Assembly (NCBI GenBank): GCA_034429275.1
Contig: DAOUFU010000132.1
Coordinates: forward strand, 1 to 41,769
Source: DAOUFU01 sp034429275
GTDB lineage: Bacteria; Chloroflexota; Anaerolineae; Aggregatilineales; Aggregatilineaceae
Direction of reading: 5' to 3'
Length of the DNA: 41,769 nt
Shown here: positions 34,001 to 41,769 of the stretch, one piece after another
Numbering within the stretch: the stretch's first letter is position 1
Layout of the letters: the number at the start of each line of letters is the position of its first letter
Notes under the pieces: model-generated
The model's input: only the letters and a program-made list of their open reading frames with translations
Databases searched by the model: none
What the model was told of the DNA's origin: nothing
Position numbers and translations under genes: made by a program

Positions 34001-37000
34001 ATTCCCGACAGCGATGGCTGTTTGATGCACAAGCGGGCGAACGCATCGGCATCGCGGTTGAACCTCTGTCGGCAGGAAGCCCAACGCCGCTGGAGGTAGC
34101 ACTGACTGACAGCGCTGGGAATATCTTCCTGCGCAAAGAGTCACAGCTAGGTCGAAGCGCCCTAACGTTAAATGGTGTGCTGCTGCCTCGATCCGGTATA
34201 TACCAGGTGATCGTCAGCGGCGGGCAACAAGCCGGAGGGGCGTATCGGCTCACCCTGGAGCGCGATCACTGGCATATTCAGGACGATCACAGTGCCCTGA
34301 GTTATGGTGAAACTGCCGGGAAAGTCTTGACTCGCGATAATTTCCTGGACGTATGGACGTTTGCGGGATCGCGGGGAGATGTTATTTCGGTGACGGCCCG
34401 CGTGGTGCGCGGCGATCCCGCGTTTCTGAACATGCAGCTCCGTGCATACAACGGCCAGATATTGGGTACGGTGGCGGATGATCCTGCTGTCGGGGCGAGC
34501 CATCTGGATCGGCTTATCCTGCCGTATGACGGGCATTACTCGTTGATTGTGGGAAACCCTGATGGATCGTTTGACGGTGAGAGTGCTTACGAGATCAGCG
34601 TGCGGCTCGAAAACAGCCGGGCGCGCTCGGTGGGAGCGGTCATTGACTATGGCGAGACGCGCGAAGGGCGCCTCTATGTGGATGACAGCAGCGATATCTG
34701 GTTATTTGAGGCCCAACAGGCGGATACAGCTTCAGTCGTGCTGGAAACGTTCGATTCAACCCTTGCGCCGACCATCAGTATTGTCTCTACCGACTGGCAA
34801 ACACCACTCGCCAATGCTCTGCCGGAAGTCTTCGCCAGCGCACAAGCGCTGCCGGGTCGACCCGCCCAAATCGACTGGCAGGTGCCACTGAACGGTACGT
34901 ATGCGATATATGTGCAGAGTTCGGACAACAGCAGCGGGCGCTATCAGCTGCAGCTCATGTCTACCATTTCGGAGACGGCGCAGTCGCGCGCCCTGGTACC
35001 GGGAATAGTCCAGAGCGGGGAAATCGGCGATGAGCGACCCATGGAATATTGGACTCTGAGCAACGCGGCGCTCAGCTCCGTGAGCGTGCGAGTGGTACCT
35101 GACATTCGCGCAAATCTTGCTCCGACAATCGAACTGCTCGGTCCAGATGGTGCCGTGGTAGCGCGCGCTGACGCACAGCCCAGCGAACAAGCCATTCTGG
35201 AAAAAGTCCAACTCCGTTCCATCGGGGAGTATTCTGTACGAGTAGCGCGCGCCCTCGAAGGCGAAGGCACCACACGCGGGGCATATACGATCGCAGTGGA
35301 GACTTCTACAAACGAATCGCCGGCAGCGAATGCGATCGGCTATAACCAACTCGAGGCAGGCGCGCTGAGCGAGACCGTGAATGGTCAATGGTGGTCATTT
35401 GAGGGTAAACAAGGCACAGTAGTCCGCTTGCGCGTGGAAACAACAAGCGGAACGCTTGATCCTGAAGTGAAACTTTTCAACCGTGCGGGGCAACTCATTG
35501 CCGCTCAGGACGACCAGACAGAGTCAACCAATGTCGAGATGTTCACTTCGCTGCCTGCTGACGATACCTATCTGGTGCTTGTGCAGCGATACCGCGGGGC
35601 ATTGGGTTCAACACAGGGAAACTACCTGATCACCATTGATCCCGTCTACCAACTTGAACCCCTGAGTTCCACTCAGTTCATTGTGTACGGTGACCGGATC
35701 ACCGGAAGCACAGATAACCAACGTAGAGTAGAAAGCTGGACATTTTCGGGGCAAGGCGGCGATGTGATCCAGGCCAAGATTCAGTTTCCGGTGGATGATG
35801 CGCCGCTATCGCTAGTGCTGCGCGATCCTGCGGGGAGAGAACTGGCTACCGGTACGCGCGATCGAGGCGACGTTTTGATCGCCTCGTACACACTGCCGAC
35901 AGATGGATTCTATCTGCTAGATGTTCAGCGCCCGAATGACGCCCGGTCAGTGTTCAATCCCTATACTCTTGACCTGACACTGCTGGATACGACAGCGACT
36001 CAGCCTGTTCAGGGCGGATTTCTTATCTTGGGTGAAAGCGTCACTGGGACTTTCACAGAAGCGCAAGAAAGCCATATCTGGATGTTCGAGGGCCAGGGCA
36101 AGACGACAGCGCGGCTGACACTCAGCCGTCTGAACGGGCCGCTTGCGCTCAAGCTGGCGTTGTTCGCACCTGATGGGACGACTCTCTTCACCACAGCAAC
36201 CCTGTCGGGGATAACCAACGTGTTCACCACGGATTCGCTGCTGCTGCCTGTCGATGGGCTTTACCTGTTGGTCATCACACACTCCGCACAAGCCGATCCG
36301 GGGTTGAGTTATCGCCTTAGTTTGCGGCCCAACACAGAAGCTGTGACCCCTAAAGCTACGTTGAGTGTGGGGCAAGACGGTTTTGGTACACTGACTGATC
36401 TGCATCCTTCGGATCAATGGGAATTCACTGCGCAGGCCGGGGATGTTGTGACACTTCGAGCGGCAACAATATCAGGGGATTTGCTGCCGGCAGTGACCAT
36501 TCTTCGACCTGATGGCATCCCGCTCAAGCAAGCAGCTTTGGAAAAGGTGACCGATCAGTGGCAGGCGGTTATTGACCGGGTACTTATTCCTGAGACCGGT
36601 ACGTACACAGCAATCATTGGACGTGATGCAAGCTCCAGTGGGCAATACCGCTTGATGCTGCGATCTGAGCGCATCAGCCCTCAAGCTGCGCTAGCCAGCG
36701 ATATTGCGTATGGGCAGAGGGCGCTTCTGACACTACCCACTACGGGAGAGGCCTACTATGCCTTCCAAGGCGTAGCAGGGGATGTGATCGGTCTGGCGAT
36801 TGGCGATGTAACAGGAAAAGCTGAGGCTGAGATTCAGACAGAAGCGGGCGACATCCTGGCTACAGCTTCAGTGGAAAGCAATGGCGAAGTGATTTTGCCC
36901 GCACTGGCTGTGCCTGAAACCGGGCGCTATATCATCCGAATCACTCACCAGGATGGAGAAACGCTTAGTCTGGTTGCGTTCCGCCGCGCGAATACTGTGC

Positions 37001-38694
37001 CGCAAGAAGGCGTTGTACGCGCCTTGAGCCGAGGACAGACTCTTGCGGAAGGTATCCTCAGCCCTGCGCAGATTACCCAATGGGAGTTTTCGGGCCGTGC
37101 CGGTGAGGTGCTGAGCTTTAGCGTGGACACAACCGGCGGAAGACTACGGGCCGATCTCGCGCTGTATGGCCCGGTAGGGTATCTGGGTAGTGCCGTGGAA
37201 AGAGCAGGCAGCCGCGTTACAAGGCTGGGTCCTGTTCGCCTGCCGGTGGATGGCGACTATCGACTGATAGTTCAGCCCTGGTTGGGCGCATCGAGCGGGA
37301 GTTATACAGTCCGAGCTGAACAGGCTGGGCCGGGCGTTTCCGGTTCTACTGGGCAGCACCTGGCAGCGCGGAATGTCACAGGTTACGGGGGCTTGATTTC
37401 TGAAGACCCTGAGGACTTGTGGACATTCGATGGCGAAGCTGGGGAGATTGTCAGCATCCGCGCCGAACAGACACAAGGTGAAGGGACGCTGAATATCAGG
37501 GTTGATGGCCCCAGTGATTCATGGCACGTCAATGGGGTGACCAGCACAGCATTCATCGGCGCGGAAATTGAAAGCATCGCTTTACCAGAGGACGGGCGTT
37601 ATCGTCTCACCATCACAGGACAAGTTAATCAGGGAGAAGCTCTTGAATATCGCATAGGAATTGTGCGTGTGCAGTCGTCGATTGCCGCCGAATTGCGAGA
37701 CGCACAAGGAATTGCGTATGGCGAACAAAAAACGGGGCAATTCGATGCATCAACTGCCGACAACCGCGCCTGGGTATTTTTTGGCCAACGTGGAGATACG
37801 ATCCGCAGCACGGTGACACCGCTCACACCGGACTTTGTGCCAATGCTTTACCTGATCGATCCGCGTGGAGAAATCGTCTATCTGGCGAGCGGCGAACGCG
37901 CGGGGCAAATGATTGAGTTGCGAGATGTGACGCTGGCCACCGACGGATTTTATGGACTGGTGGTCAAGATGGCACAAAAATCACAAGGCGGTACCGATCG
38001 CGCAGAATTCTCGCTCGACCTGGAAAAACTGCCTGTGCGCGCCCTACTGCAAGGAACAATTACCCAGGGGAACCAGACTTCCGATTTGACCGCTTCCGCG
38101 CCACTGCATTCGTGGTACCTGCAACCGGCAATTAGCGGGCTGTATCGCGTAAGCGTTGAATCTGACACACCAGGACTGCTGCCAAGCCTTGCCATCCTGG
38201 ACTCAAAGGGTACTGAATTGGTCTCCGAAAGTCAGGCAGAAGAAAGCAAGGCTGTTTCGATCATTCGCCTGAGCGAAGGTGAACGTTACACAGTCATCGT
38301 CTCAGGAGGCTCAGGGCTTGGGCAAGGTCGATATACGCTGGGGGTTGAGCCAGCCAGTGTGATGCTCGACGGGGGAGTACTCCTCGAAGCGCTGCCGGAT
38401 ACAGGGATCATCAGCCTGGCCGATTTCACTGACACGTGGTCCATCACGCCGGACTCGGCTGAGCCAACGATCGTTACAGTCAAGGCAATGACGGGAGACC
38501 TGGCTCTGGCGGTGAGTCTGTTTGATGGTGAGGGAAACCCGATCGCTGAAGCCGAAGATGCAGAACAGAAAGGTGTAGAATTGACCATACCCTCTGGCAG
38601 CACCGATTTTACGCTGCTGATATCGCGCATCGGTGGTGGGGCAGGGCATACTACAGGCCAGTACGCGATCTTCGTCGGTTCACAAACACAATAA
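31012..38694 (+). CDS. Giant secreted protein of about 22 PPC-like beta-sandwich repeats
   Basis: This 2560-residue protein has an N-terminal signal peptide (basic MRTSFR, long hydrophobic core, likely cut after VAA near residue 34). The rest is a tandem array of units of about 115 residues like bacterial pre-peptidase C-terminal (PPC) domains. Each has a D-x-W-x-F strand, a G-x-x-GDV-I/V turn, an L-x-x-PDG-x-x-L strand, an LP-x-x-G-x-Y-x-[LI]-x-V strand and a closing G-x-Y-x-L. I count about 22 W/Y-x-F-type strands; the third, fifth, eighth, twelfth and last two are the most eroded. No protease, cohesin/dockerin, LPXTG or membrane segment is visible. ATG at 31012 has AGGAG six bases upstream. 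It is probably a surface fibre or matrix protein; the ligand and anchoring are unknown. Confidence 0.85.
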   Translation: MRTSFRLWTMLLIGLLTAAIVAVVLQQTPLFVAAQGPRLNYGDTVEGRISTTGQLDQWAFGGSQGDLITLEVQQTSGGLIPRIALNAPDGTLLASTEAPDPSIPRAKFTTMLRHNGQHTITVSGANNSTGSYALALKLDKPSTVSADGGTGVTSYGRTVSGIISNDVFRQFWAFQGGRGDVIDVRMTTTSGDLDGYLSLLNPEGLEIAVSDAGDANNNAALLAVELPSGGTYTLVARRAGANFGERGVTQGTYDLTLSLRAAGVNPNTVTPVALNPGSEIRGRLTADAPSALYAISASGVLALRLEFTDPMWIGSVAVMTPDRVLLKTFSGISPLHASVSLAGLNEVWIEVSTGGLQGNQLLDYSLLVNSLATAKRSAEPLIFGQPIEVSDPFSAPESWYFTGRAGDSVRLSISSFGPVLDAKIRITDPNGQPVIEDVVRPHWQQSLVLSENGPYELSLSEIVAATGYQIQVDRMGINGYAFGQMSIPQRRGTLAANAPAQGELAAGQADLWVMEVDGPQVWRFNLSHPGRPTPLGIEIQSPDGAPLMTSLSSLLSYTASAQVMLPSAGLYRVITFEPTLNAGSSYSLSAYPVEGGVILADTPHKGVLTPANPGDTWRVSLRAGSLLNIHLDTLTANASPSILVVAPNGQVVASTYYDEGQANRDLLGVRIDRGGSYRVIIAQTGLQQTAIYRITVRPTTVPEPSAITLSTEDRPVAQLFSSTAAPTPKPESISVTDLLSPAWVPGQAGLPTAQTGSLDTLLRGEIDPQSRQQVWSFTLNNPQTVLITVAALDSEQRPSITVTDAQGRVLADALQNENTLQDLWYRFASAGTDYVIVRFANDAGGRYTLWVHPVTGLAETVPNVLEGRVTAYGETRVDEIAPFSDGKISVFYGGSGDVITASVRKLSGDSVPTLQLLDAAQNVLASGVESADLTVMVLDSYTLPSEGMYALKVAPAESQPNATRYALYLDTRRMSAADRRGGVVCEGAQVSTLSTSNSRQRWLFDAQAGERIGIAVEPLSAGSPTPLEVALTDSAGNIFLRKESQLGRSALTLNGVLLPRSGIYQVIVSGGQQAGGAYRLTLERDHWHIQDDHSALSYGETAGKVLTRDNFLDVWTFAGSRGDVISVTARVVRGDPAFLNMQLRAYNGQILGTVADDPAVGASHLDRLILPYDGHYSLIVGNPDGSFDGESAYEISVRLENSRARSVGAVIDYGETREGRLYVDDSSDIWLFEAQQADTASVVLETFDSTLAPTISIVSTDWQTPLANALPEVFASAQALPGRPAQIDWQVPLNGTYAIYVQSSDNSSGRYQLQLMSTISETAQSRALVPGIVQSGEIGDERPMEYWTLSNAALSSVSVRVVPDIRANLAPTIELLGPDGAVVARADAQPSEQAILEKVQLRSIGEYSVRVARALEGEGTTRGAYTIAVETSTNESPAANAIGYNQLEAGALSETVNGQWWSFEGKQGTVVRLRVETTSGTLDPEVKLFNRAGQLIAAQDDQTESTNVEMFTSLPADDTYLVLVQRYRGALGSTQGNYLITIDPVYQLEPLSSTQFIVYGDRITGSTDNQRRVESWTFSGQGGDVIQAKIQFPVDDAPLSLVLRDPAGRELATGTRDRGDVLIASYTLPTDGFYLLDVQRPNDARSVFNPYTLDLTLLDTTATQPVQGGFLILGESVTGTFTEAQESHIWMFEGQGKTTARLTLSRLNGPLALKLALFAPDGTTLFTTATLSGITNVFTTDSLLLPVDGLYLLVITHSAQADPGLSYRLSLRPNTEAVTPKATLSVGQDGFGTLTDLHPSDQWEFTAQAGDVVTLRAATISGDLLPAVTILRPDGIPLKQAALEKVTDQWQAVIDRVLIPETGTYTAIIGRDASSSGQYRLMLRSERISPQAALASDIAYGQRALLTLPTTGEAYYAFQGVAGDVIGLAIGDVTGKAEAEIQTEAGDILATASVESNGEVILPALAVPETGRYIIRITHQDGETLSLVAFRRANTVPQEGVVRALSRGQTLAEGILSPAQITQWEFSGRAGEVLSFSVDTTGGRLRADLALYGPVGYLGSAVERAGSRVTRLGPVRLPVDGDYRLIVQPWLGASSGSYTVRAEQAGPGVSGSTGQHLAARNVTGYGGLISEDPEDLWTFDGEAGEIVSIRAEQTQGEGTLNIRVDGPSDSWHVNGVTSTAFIGAEIESIALPEDGRYRLTITGQVNQGEALEYRIGIVRVQSSIAAELRDAQGIAYGEQKTGQFDASTADNRAWVFFGQRGDTIRSTVTPLTPDFVPMLYLIDPRGEIVYLASGERAGQMIELRDVTLATDGFYGLVVKMAQKSQGGTDRAEFSLDLEKLPVRALLQGTITQGNQTSDLTASAPLHSWYLQPAISGLYRVSVESDTPGLLPSLAILDSKGTELVSESQAEESKAVSIIRLSEGERYTVIVSGGSGLGQGRYTLGVEPASVMLDGGVLLEALPDTGIISLADFTDTWSITPDSAEPTIVTVKAMTGDLALAVSLFDGEGNPIAEAEDAEQKGVELTIPSGSTDFTLLISRIGGGAGHTTGQYAIFVGSQTQ

Positions 38695-38713
38695 GGATGG
38701 GATGGTATCCCGT

Positions 38714-38765
38714 AAAACAACCTGCTCATCGATCGGATAGCCACGGTCGGTGAGCAGGTTAGTTT
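38714..38765. terminator. Bidirectional terminator between the giant gene and the SH3b gene
   Basis: A 14-bp stem (38719-38732 with 38747-38760, one G-U pair) has a 14-base loop. The minus strand runs into TTTT directly after the stem (complement of A38714-38717) and the plus strand into AGTTTC. It sits 24 bases after one stop and 28 bases from the other, so it serves both convergent genes. Confidence 0.72.
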
Positions 38766-38788
38766 CAGAAGCGGGATGAAACCGTGCG

Positions 38789-40159
38789 TTAGTTAACTAC
38801 GGGCACGTTGGCGGTGCTGCCGCGCACTACAACGTAGGCTTTTGAAATCCACCCATTGCCGAAGGGGCTTTCTACCAGCCACCAACCTTTATCCGGGCTT
38901 TGCCCGATGATAGTGAGCGTGGCACCGGTTTGCACTGATCCCAGGGATGTGAAAACGGCATTGGGGCCACTGCGGAGATTGAGCGCGCCTGTGGTGACAA
39001 CTGCCACAGGCAGCGCGACTTCTGCCACGGGTGCCGACGGCACTGCTCCGGCCTCAAATCCACCCTGGCCGTCGAGTAATCCACCTGCAGAGGCAGTCGC
39101 AGCAGTACCGGGTTCGACAAATGGAACGCCCACACTGTCTCCGCGCACAACCACCAGCGGCGCGTAAACCCAACCTGTGCCCAGGGGAGTGACGACCAGC
39201 CACCAACTCCAATCGGCATTACGCCCGATGATCTGCCCCTGTGCGCCACCGGACAACATACCCAAACTGGTATACTGGGGTCCGGGGCCACTGCGCACAT
39301 GGGCTGCCCCTGTATTAACCACCGCAAAGGGACCGGCGACTTCGGCCTCAGGAGATGTGGAGGTTACTGGAGTCAATCCATATTCATTGCGGGTGAGCAA
39401 GAAACTGGCAGACACCCAGCCTTCACCAAAGGACGTTTCGACCTGGTACCAGCTGCTGTCGGCATTGCGCCCGATGATCGTCAGCTCCTGGCCACCATAC
39501 ACATAGCCGAGGCTGGTGTAATTGATACCTGGGCCGCTGCGCACGTTGAGATAGGCTGCAGTCACCATGCCATAGGGCTTGTCCGAAGCCACCGTAAGGT
39601 CGGCTGGGACCCCGGCTGGAGTTCCAGCCGTCGAGATATAGGCCTTTGAAACCCAGCCGGAGCCATAGGCCCATTGAATCTGAAGCCAGGTCCCGTCTGC
39701 ACTTTGTGCCTGGACGAACACTTGCTGATTGCGCGCCAGCCGCCCAACCGAAGGTGCGTTTGGCCCGGCCCCGGTACGCACGTTCAGCGCGCCAGCGATT
39801 ACCGTCCCGATCAGGCCCGGATCGTAGACGGGAACTGCTTCGGTGTTGTATGCCGTCACCGAGATGCCGGCGACCCAGGCAGGGCCAAACCGGGTATCCA
39901 CGTACCACCAGGCGCGATCTGGGCTAATGCCGCGCACCGGAACGATCTCAGAGGGGTTGAGGTTGCCCAAAATCCAGAAGCCCACACCCGGCCCGCCGCG
40001 AACGTTGATGGCTCCGTTAGCTACAGCATAGGGACCGGTCTGGCGGGCGAACACCCTACTTTGATCGGTAGAAGCTGCCAGCGCAACGCCGGCGGTCGTG
40101 GCTACCAGGATGAGGCACAGCAGTATCCCTAGAGAACCTCGAAAAAACATGCGCTGCAT
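38789..40159 (-). CDS. Secreted protein with five bacterial SH3 (SH3b) repeats
   Basis: This 456-residue exported protein starts at ATG 40159, with AGGAGG seven bases upstream. The signal peptide covers about residues 1-29 (cut after ALA). Five SH3b units of about 70 residues follow, each beginning like N-V-R-[SGT]-G-P and carrying SLG, a W-[WY]-x-V core and GW-[VI]. Between the fourth and fifth is a Gly/Ala-rich linker. The fourth and fifth units are the most alike, suggesting recent duplication. No enzyme domain or anchor is visible. It shares its design with the gene at 1369-2919 but has a different repeat number and spacing. Likely a cell-wall- or surface-binding protein; the target is unknown. 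Confidence 0.87.
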   Translation of the reverse strand: MQRMFFRGSLGILLCLILVATTAGVALAASTDQSRVFARQTGPYAVANGAINVRGGPGVGFWILGNLNPSEIVPVRGISPDRAWWYVDTRFGPAWVAGISVTAYNTEAVPVYDPGLIGTVIAGALNVRTGAGPNAPSVGRLARNQQVFVQAQSADGTWLQIQWAYGSGWVSKAYISTAGTPAGVPADLTVASDKPYGMVTAAYLNVRSGPGINYTSLGYVYGGQELTIIGRNADSSWYQVETSFGEGWVSASFLLTRNEYGLTPVTSTSPEAEVAGPFAVVNTGAAHVRSGPGPQYTSLGMLSGGAQGQIIGRNADWSWWLVVTPLGTGWVYAPLVVVRGDSVGVPFVEPGTAATASAGGLLDGQGGFEAGAVPSAPVAEVALPVAVVTTGALNLRSGPNAVFTSLGSVQTGATLTIIGQSPDKGWWLVESPFGNGWISKAYVVVRGSTANVPVVN

Positions 40160-40213
40160 GGCAGTTCCTCCTGAAGAAAAACTTGTGGTTAAGCTGGGAA
40201 CAGTTCTTGATGC

Positions 40214-40242
40214 AGTGTAAGCCGATTCGGTTTTCGGCGCAA
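40214..40242 (-). promoter_or_regulatory. Candidate promoter of the second SH3b-array gene
   Basis: On the minus strand TACACT (40214-40219) and TTGCGC (40237-40242) are 17 bases apart, about 55 bases before ATG 40159. Both boxes are only partly consensus. The arrangement resembles that before the DNA-processing operon. Confidence 0.38.
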
Positions 40243-40266
40243 GGTGAGGCTCAAGGCGTGGGAATC

Positions 40267-40294
40267 AAAAACGAACTTCATTTGAAGTTCGTTT
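40267..40294 (-). terminator. AT-rich terminator of tRNA-Leu
   Basis: A 12-bp perfect inverted repeat (40269-40280 with 40283-40294, core ACGAACTTCA/TGAAGTTCGT) is followed on the minus strand by a T run formed by the complement of A40267-40270. It begins 14 bases after the tRNA 3' end. Confidence 0.75.
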
Positions 40295-40307
40295 GGTGTG
40301 TAGTGTA

Positions 40308-40393
40308 TGGTGCCCTGGAGAGGACTCGAACCTCCACGTCCGTAAGGACACAGGCCCTCAACCTGCCGCGTATACCAATTCCGCCACCAGGGC
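40308..40393 (-). tRNA. tRNA-Leu (anticodon GAG), CCA encoded
   Basis: The minus strand folds as a class II tRNA of 86 bases including CCA. The acceptor is GCCCTGG/CCAGGGC with discriminator A. The anticodon loop TTGAGGG gives GAG (reads CUC and CUU). A variable arm (GTCC TTAC GGAC) and T loop TTCGAGT are present. The genomic CCA (complement of 40308-40310) contrasts with tRNA-Arg in this window, which lacks it. Confidence 0.96.
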
Positions 40394-40408
40394 AGTTCTT
40401 AGGGGTGA

Positions 40409-40436
40409 ATTATACACGGCGGGGTCAGAATGTCAA
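40409..40436 (-). promoter_or_regulatory. Consensus sigma-70 promoter of tRNA-Leu
   Basis: On the minus strand TTGACA (40431-40436) and TATAAT (40409-40414) are both perfect consensus, with a 16-base spacer. Transcription would start near 40402, about nine bases before the mature 5' end. This is the strongest promoter in the window. Confidence 0.87.
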
Positions 40437-40439
40437 TGG

Positions 40440-40468
40440 TTGGCAGAGAAAACGGCGCGACGTACAAT
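40440..40468 (+). promoter_or_regulatory. Promoter of plsX, back-to-back with the tRNA-Leu promoter
   Basis: TTGGCA (40440-40445) and TACAAT (40463-40468) each match consensus at five positions with a 17-base spacer. Only three bases separate its -35 box from that of the divergent tRNA-Leu promoter. The start of transcription would be near 40475, some 36 bases before ATG 40511. Confidence 0.66.
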
Positions 40469-40510
40469 CGTGGGCAGTACGATATCGGAGACTGGTGAGG
40501 AGCACTTATC

Positions 40511-41512
40511 ATGCGGATAGTATTGGATGCGATGGGTAGCGATCTTCATCCAGGACCGGATGTTGAGGGGGCGGTCCTGGCTGCGCGCGAGTTTGGCGAT
40601 ACGATCGTGCTGGTGGGGGATGAAACGACCATCAAGGCGGAGCTTCAGAAGCATCAAACAGCGGGATTGTCACTTGAGATCGTTCACGCCGCACAGAAAG
40701 TGACCATGGAGGACAAACCTGGCGTGGTGGGGCGCGCAAAACCTGAATCCTCGATGCATGTCGGGATGCAGCTAGTGCGCGATGGCCAGGGGGATGCGTT
40801 TGTCACCGCGGGAAACACCGGAGCGGCGATGTCGATTGCCACGCTGCACACCCTCAAACGTATCCGAGGAATTCATCGGCCGGCATTGACGGCGATTGTC
40901 AAAATCCGAGGGCATGCGCTGACGTTGTTGGATGTTGGTGCGAACGCCGACTGCAAACCTGAATGGCTGGCTCAATTTGGTTGGATGGGCAGTGTATATG
41001 CTGAGCGCGCCTTATCACTGAAAGAACCCAGAGTGGGTCTGCTATCGAATGGTGAGGAAGCTGGCAAAGGCACAATGTTGATCCAGGAGTCGGCGGAACT
41101 CCTGAAACAAAGCGGGGTTAATTTCATTGGGAACGTCGAGCCGAAGGAACTGCTCAAGGGCGCCGTGGATGTCGCGGTCATGGATGGCTTCTCCGGCAAC
41201 GTTCTGATCAAGACGATGGAAGCGGTGGGGTCGATGTTGTTCGATCTCATTCGGAATGAATTGATGGCCGACACGCGCTCCAAACTGGGCGGTCTGCTGG
41301 CCAAACCCGCCTTTCGGCGCGCCTATCGTCAAATGGACCCGTTTGAGATCGGAGGGGTGCCCCTGTTGGGTGTTGATGGTGTGGTGATCATCGGGCACGG
41401 GCGCTCAAATGCGACGGCTGTCAAGAATGCCATTCGCCAGGCTCGCCTGGCGGTGGCAGGCCAGATTGTTGACGTTATCCGCGACGGTCTTCAGGGTGAA
41501 TCTGAAGACTGA
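40511..41512 (+). CDS. plsX: Phosphate acyltransferase PlsX
   Basis: PlsX converts acyl-ACP to acyl-phosphate, the first step of phospholipid synthesis through PlsY. The 333-residue protein has the family blocks: DAMGSD near the start (usually DAMGGD), the FVTAGNTGAAM loop, LLDVGANADCKPEWL, LLSNGEEAGKG, and VMDGFSGNVLIKTMEA. Length is normal. ATG at 40511 follows AGGAG by nine bases. It is followed 51 bases later by a ketoacyl-ACP synthase gene, a common fatty-acid/phospholipid gene order. The Gly-to-Ser change in the first motif is mild. Confidence 0.96.
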   Translation: MRIVLDAMGSDLHPGPDVEGAVLAAREFGDTIVLVGDETTIKAELQKHQTAGLSLEIVHAAQKVTMEDKPGVVGRAKPESSMHVGMQLVRDGQGDAFVTAGNTGAAMSIATLHTLKRIRGIHRPALTAIVKIRGHALTLLDVGANADCKPEWLAQFGWMGSVYAERALSLKEPRVGLLSNGEEAGKGTMLIQESAELLKQSGVNFIGNVEPKELLKGAVDVAVMDGFSGNVLIKTMEAVGSMLFDLIRNELMADTRSKLGGLLAKPAFRRAYRQMDPFEIGGVPLLGVDGVVIIGHGRSNATAVKNAIRQARLAVAGQIVDVIRDGLQGESED

Positions 41513-41563
41513 TCGCTGCGCAGCATATTGTGGGACAGACCTACACAAAGGATAGAGAGAGCC

Positions 41564-41769
41564 ATGGAATTCTTGCGTAACGGTTTTCCACGCGTTGTGA
41601 TCACAGGAATGGGTGGAGTAACCCCGCTGGGACGATTTCCTGCGTTCTGGGAGAAGCTCAAGGCGGGTATCTCCGGGGTCCGACGCATTCAAAGTTTTGA
41701 CCCATCGCACCTCGATGTACAAATCGCTGGAGCGGTCGTGGACTTCCACCCCAGTGAATACATTGACGA
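41564..41769 (+). CDS. fabF: Beta-ketoacyl-ACP synthase II, 5' part (cut by window edge)
   Basis: The first 68 residues are visible. RVVITGMGGVTPLG (10-23) is the typical opening of FabF/FabB condensing enzymes, followed by FWEKLKAGISGVRRIQSFDPS and an IAGAVVDFHPSEYID stretch matching FabF better than FabB. The catalytic Cys and His residues lie beyond the edge. It would elongate malonyl-ACP in fatty-acid synthesis. The start ATG at 41564 has a purine-rich stretch (AAGGA and AGAGAG) upstream. It is probably co-transcribed with plsX. Confidence 0.9.
   Translation, partial: MEFLRNGFPRVVITGMGGVTPLGRFPAFWEKLKAGISGVRRIQSFDPSHLDVQIAGAVVDFHPSEYID

Noticed and set aside
31012..38694. Giant gene as a polyketide or non-ribosomal peptide synthase
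   Set aside because: Size alone suggested it, but the product is all beta-rich repeats with a signal peptide and has no synthase motifs.

Overview
The window reads as a chromosomal segment of a GC-rich (roughly 57% by eye) bacterium, most likely Chloroflexota and near Anaerolineae. This is inferred from style: secreted SH3b arrays, a Thr/Pro-stalk protein, a Ser/Thr kinase joined to an extracellular WD40-like propeller, a STAND regulator with TPRs, and giant PPC-repeat proteins. No rRNA is present to confirm it. I support 25 protein genes (one cut at the right edge, one probably cut at the left edge) and two tRNAs. No insertion sequence, prophage or CRISPR array is visible. No gap between genes exceeds about 300 bases; the largest are 30750-31011, 16416-16618 and 5236-5435.

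Layout. 1-1315: FtsX/MacB-type permease. 1369-2919 (minus): secreted protein with six SH3b repeats, ending at a strong terminator. 3107-5235 (minus): a GT2 glycosyltransferase and a MalK-type ATPase two bases apart. 5436-5858: membrane-anchored Thr/Pro stalk protein. 16415 down to 5872 (minus): six tightly packed genes, namely an AddB-like helicase-fold protein, a UvrD/AddA-like helicase, a stand-alone Fe-S PD-(D/E)XK nuclease, RecJ, a YigZ/IMPACT protein and a Ser/Thr kinase. 16619-19414: Ca2+-type P-type ATPase. 19582-20508: histone-deacetylase-family enzyme with a CRP-like palindrome upstream. 22458 down to 20685 (minus): trpS, then a zinc-ribbon protein. 22619-22691: tRNA-Arg(UCG). 27688 down to 22737 (minus): S41 protease, smpB, an unknown protein and a STAND/TPR regulator. 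27824-29485: response regulator-GAF-histidine kinase. 29505-30749 (minus): TPR protein with one membrane segment, divergent from a 2560-residue secreted protein (31012-38694) of about 22 PPC-like repeats. 38789-40159 (minus): second SH3b-array protein. 40308-40393: tRNA-Leu(GAG). 40511 onward: plsX and the start of a fabF-type gene.

How the genes fit together. The most coherent unit is the DNA-processing operon. Its first three genes together supply the parts of an AddAB/RecBCD-type end-resection machine, but with the nuclease split from both helicase-like subunits and followed directly by recJ. I consider this the best candidate for an under-described system in the window. A second theme is the cell surface: two SH3b-array proteins, the giant PPC protein, the Thr/Pro stalk, the TPR/ectodomain protein, the kinase with an external propeller and the S41 protease are all predicted to be exported or to span the membrane. 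The remaining genes are housekeeping (trpS, smpB, plsX, fabF, tRNAs). Several promoters and terminators can be read directly, notably back-to-back promoters between tRNA-Leu and plsX.
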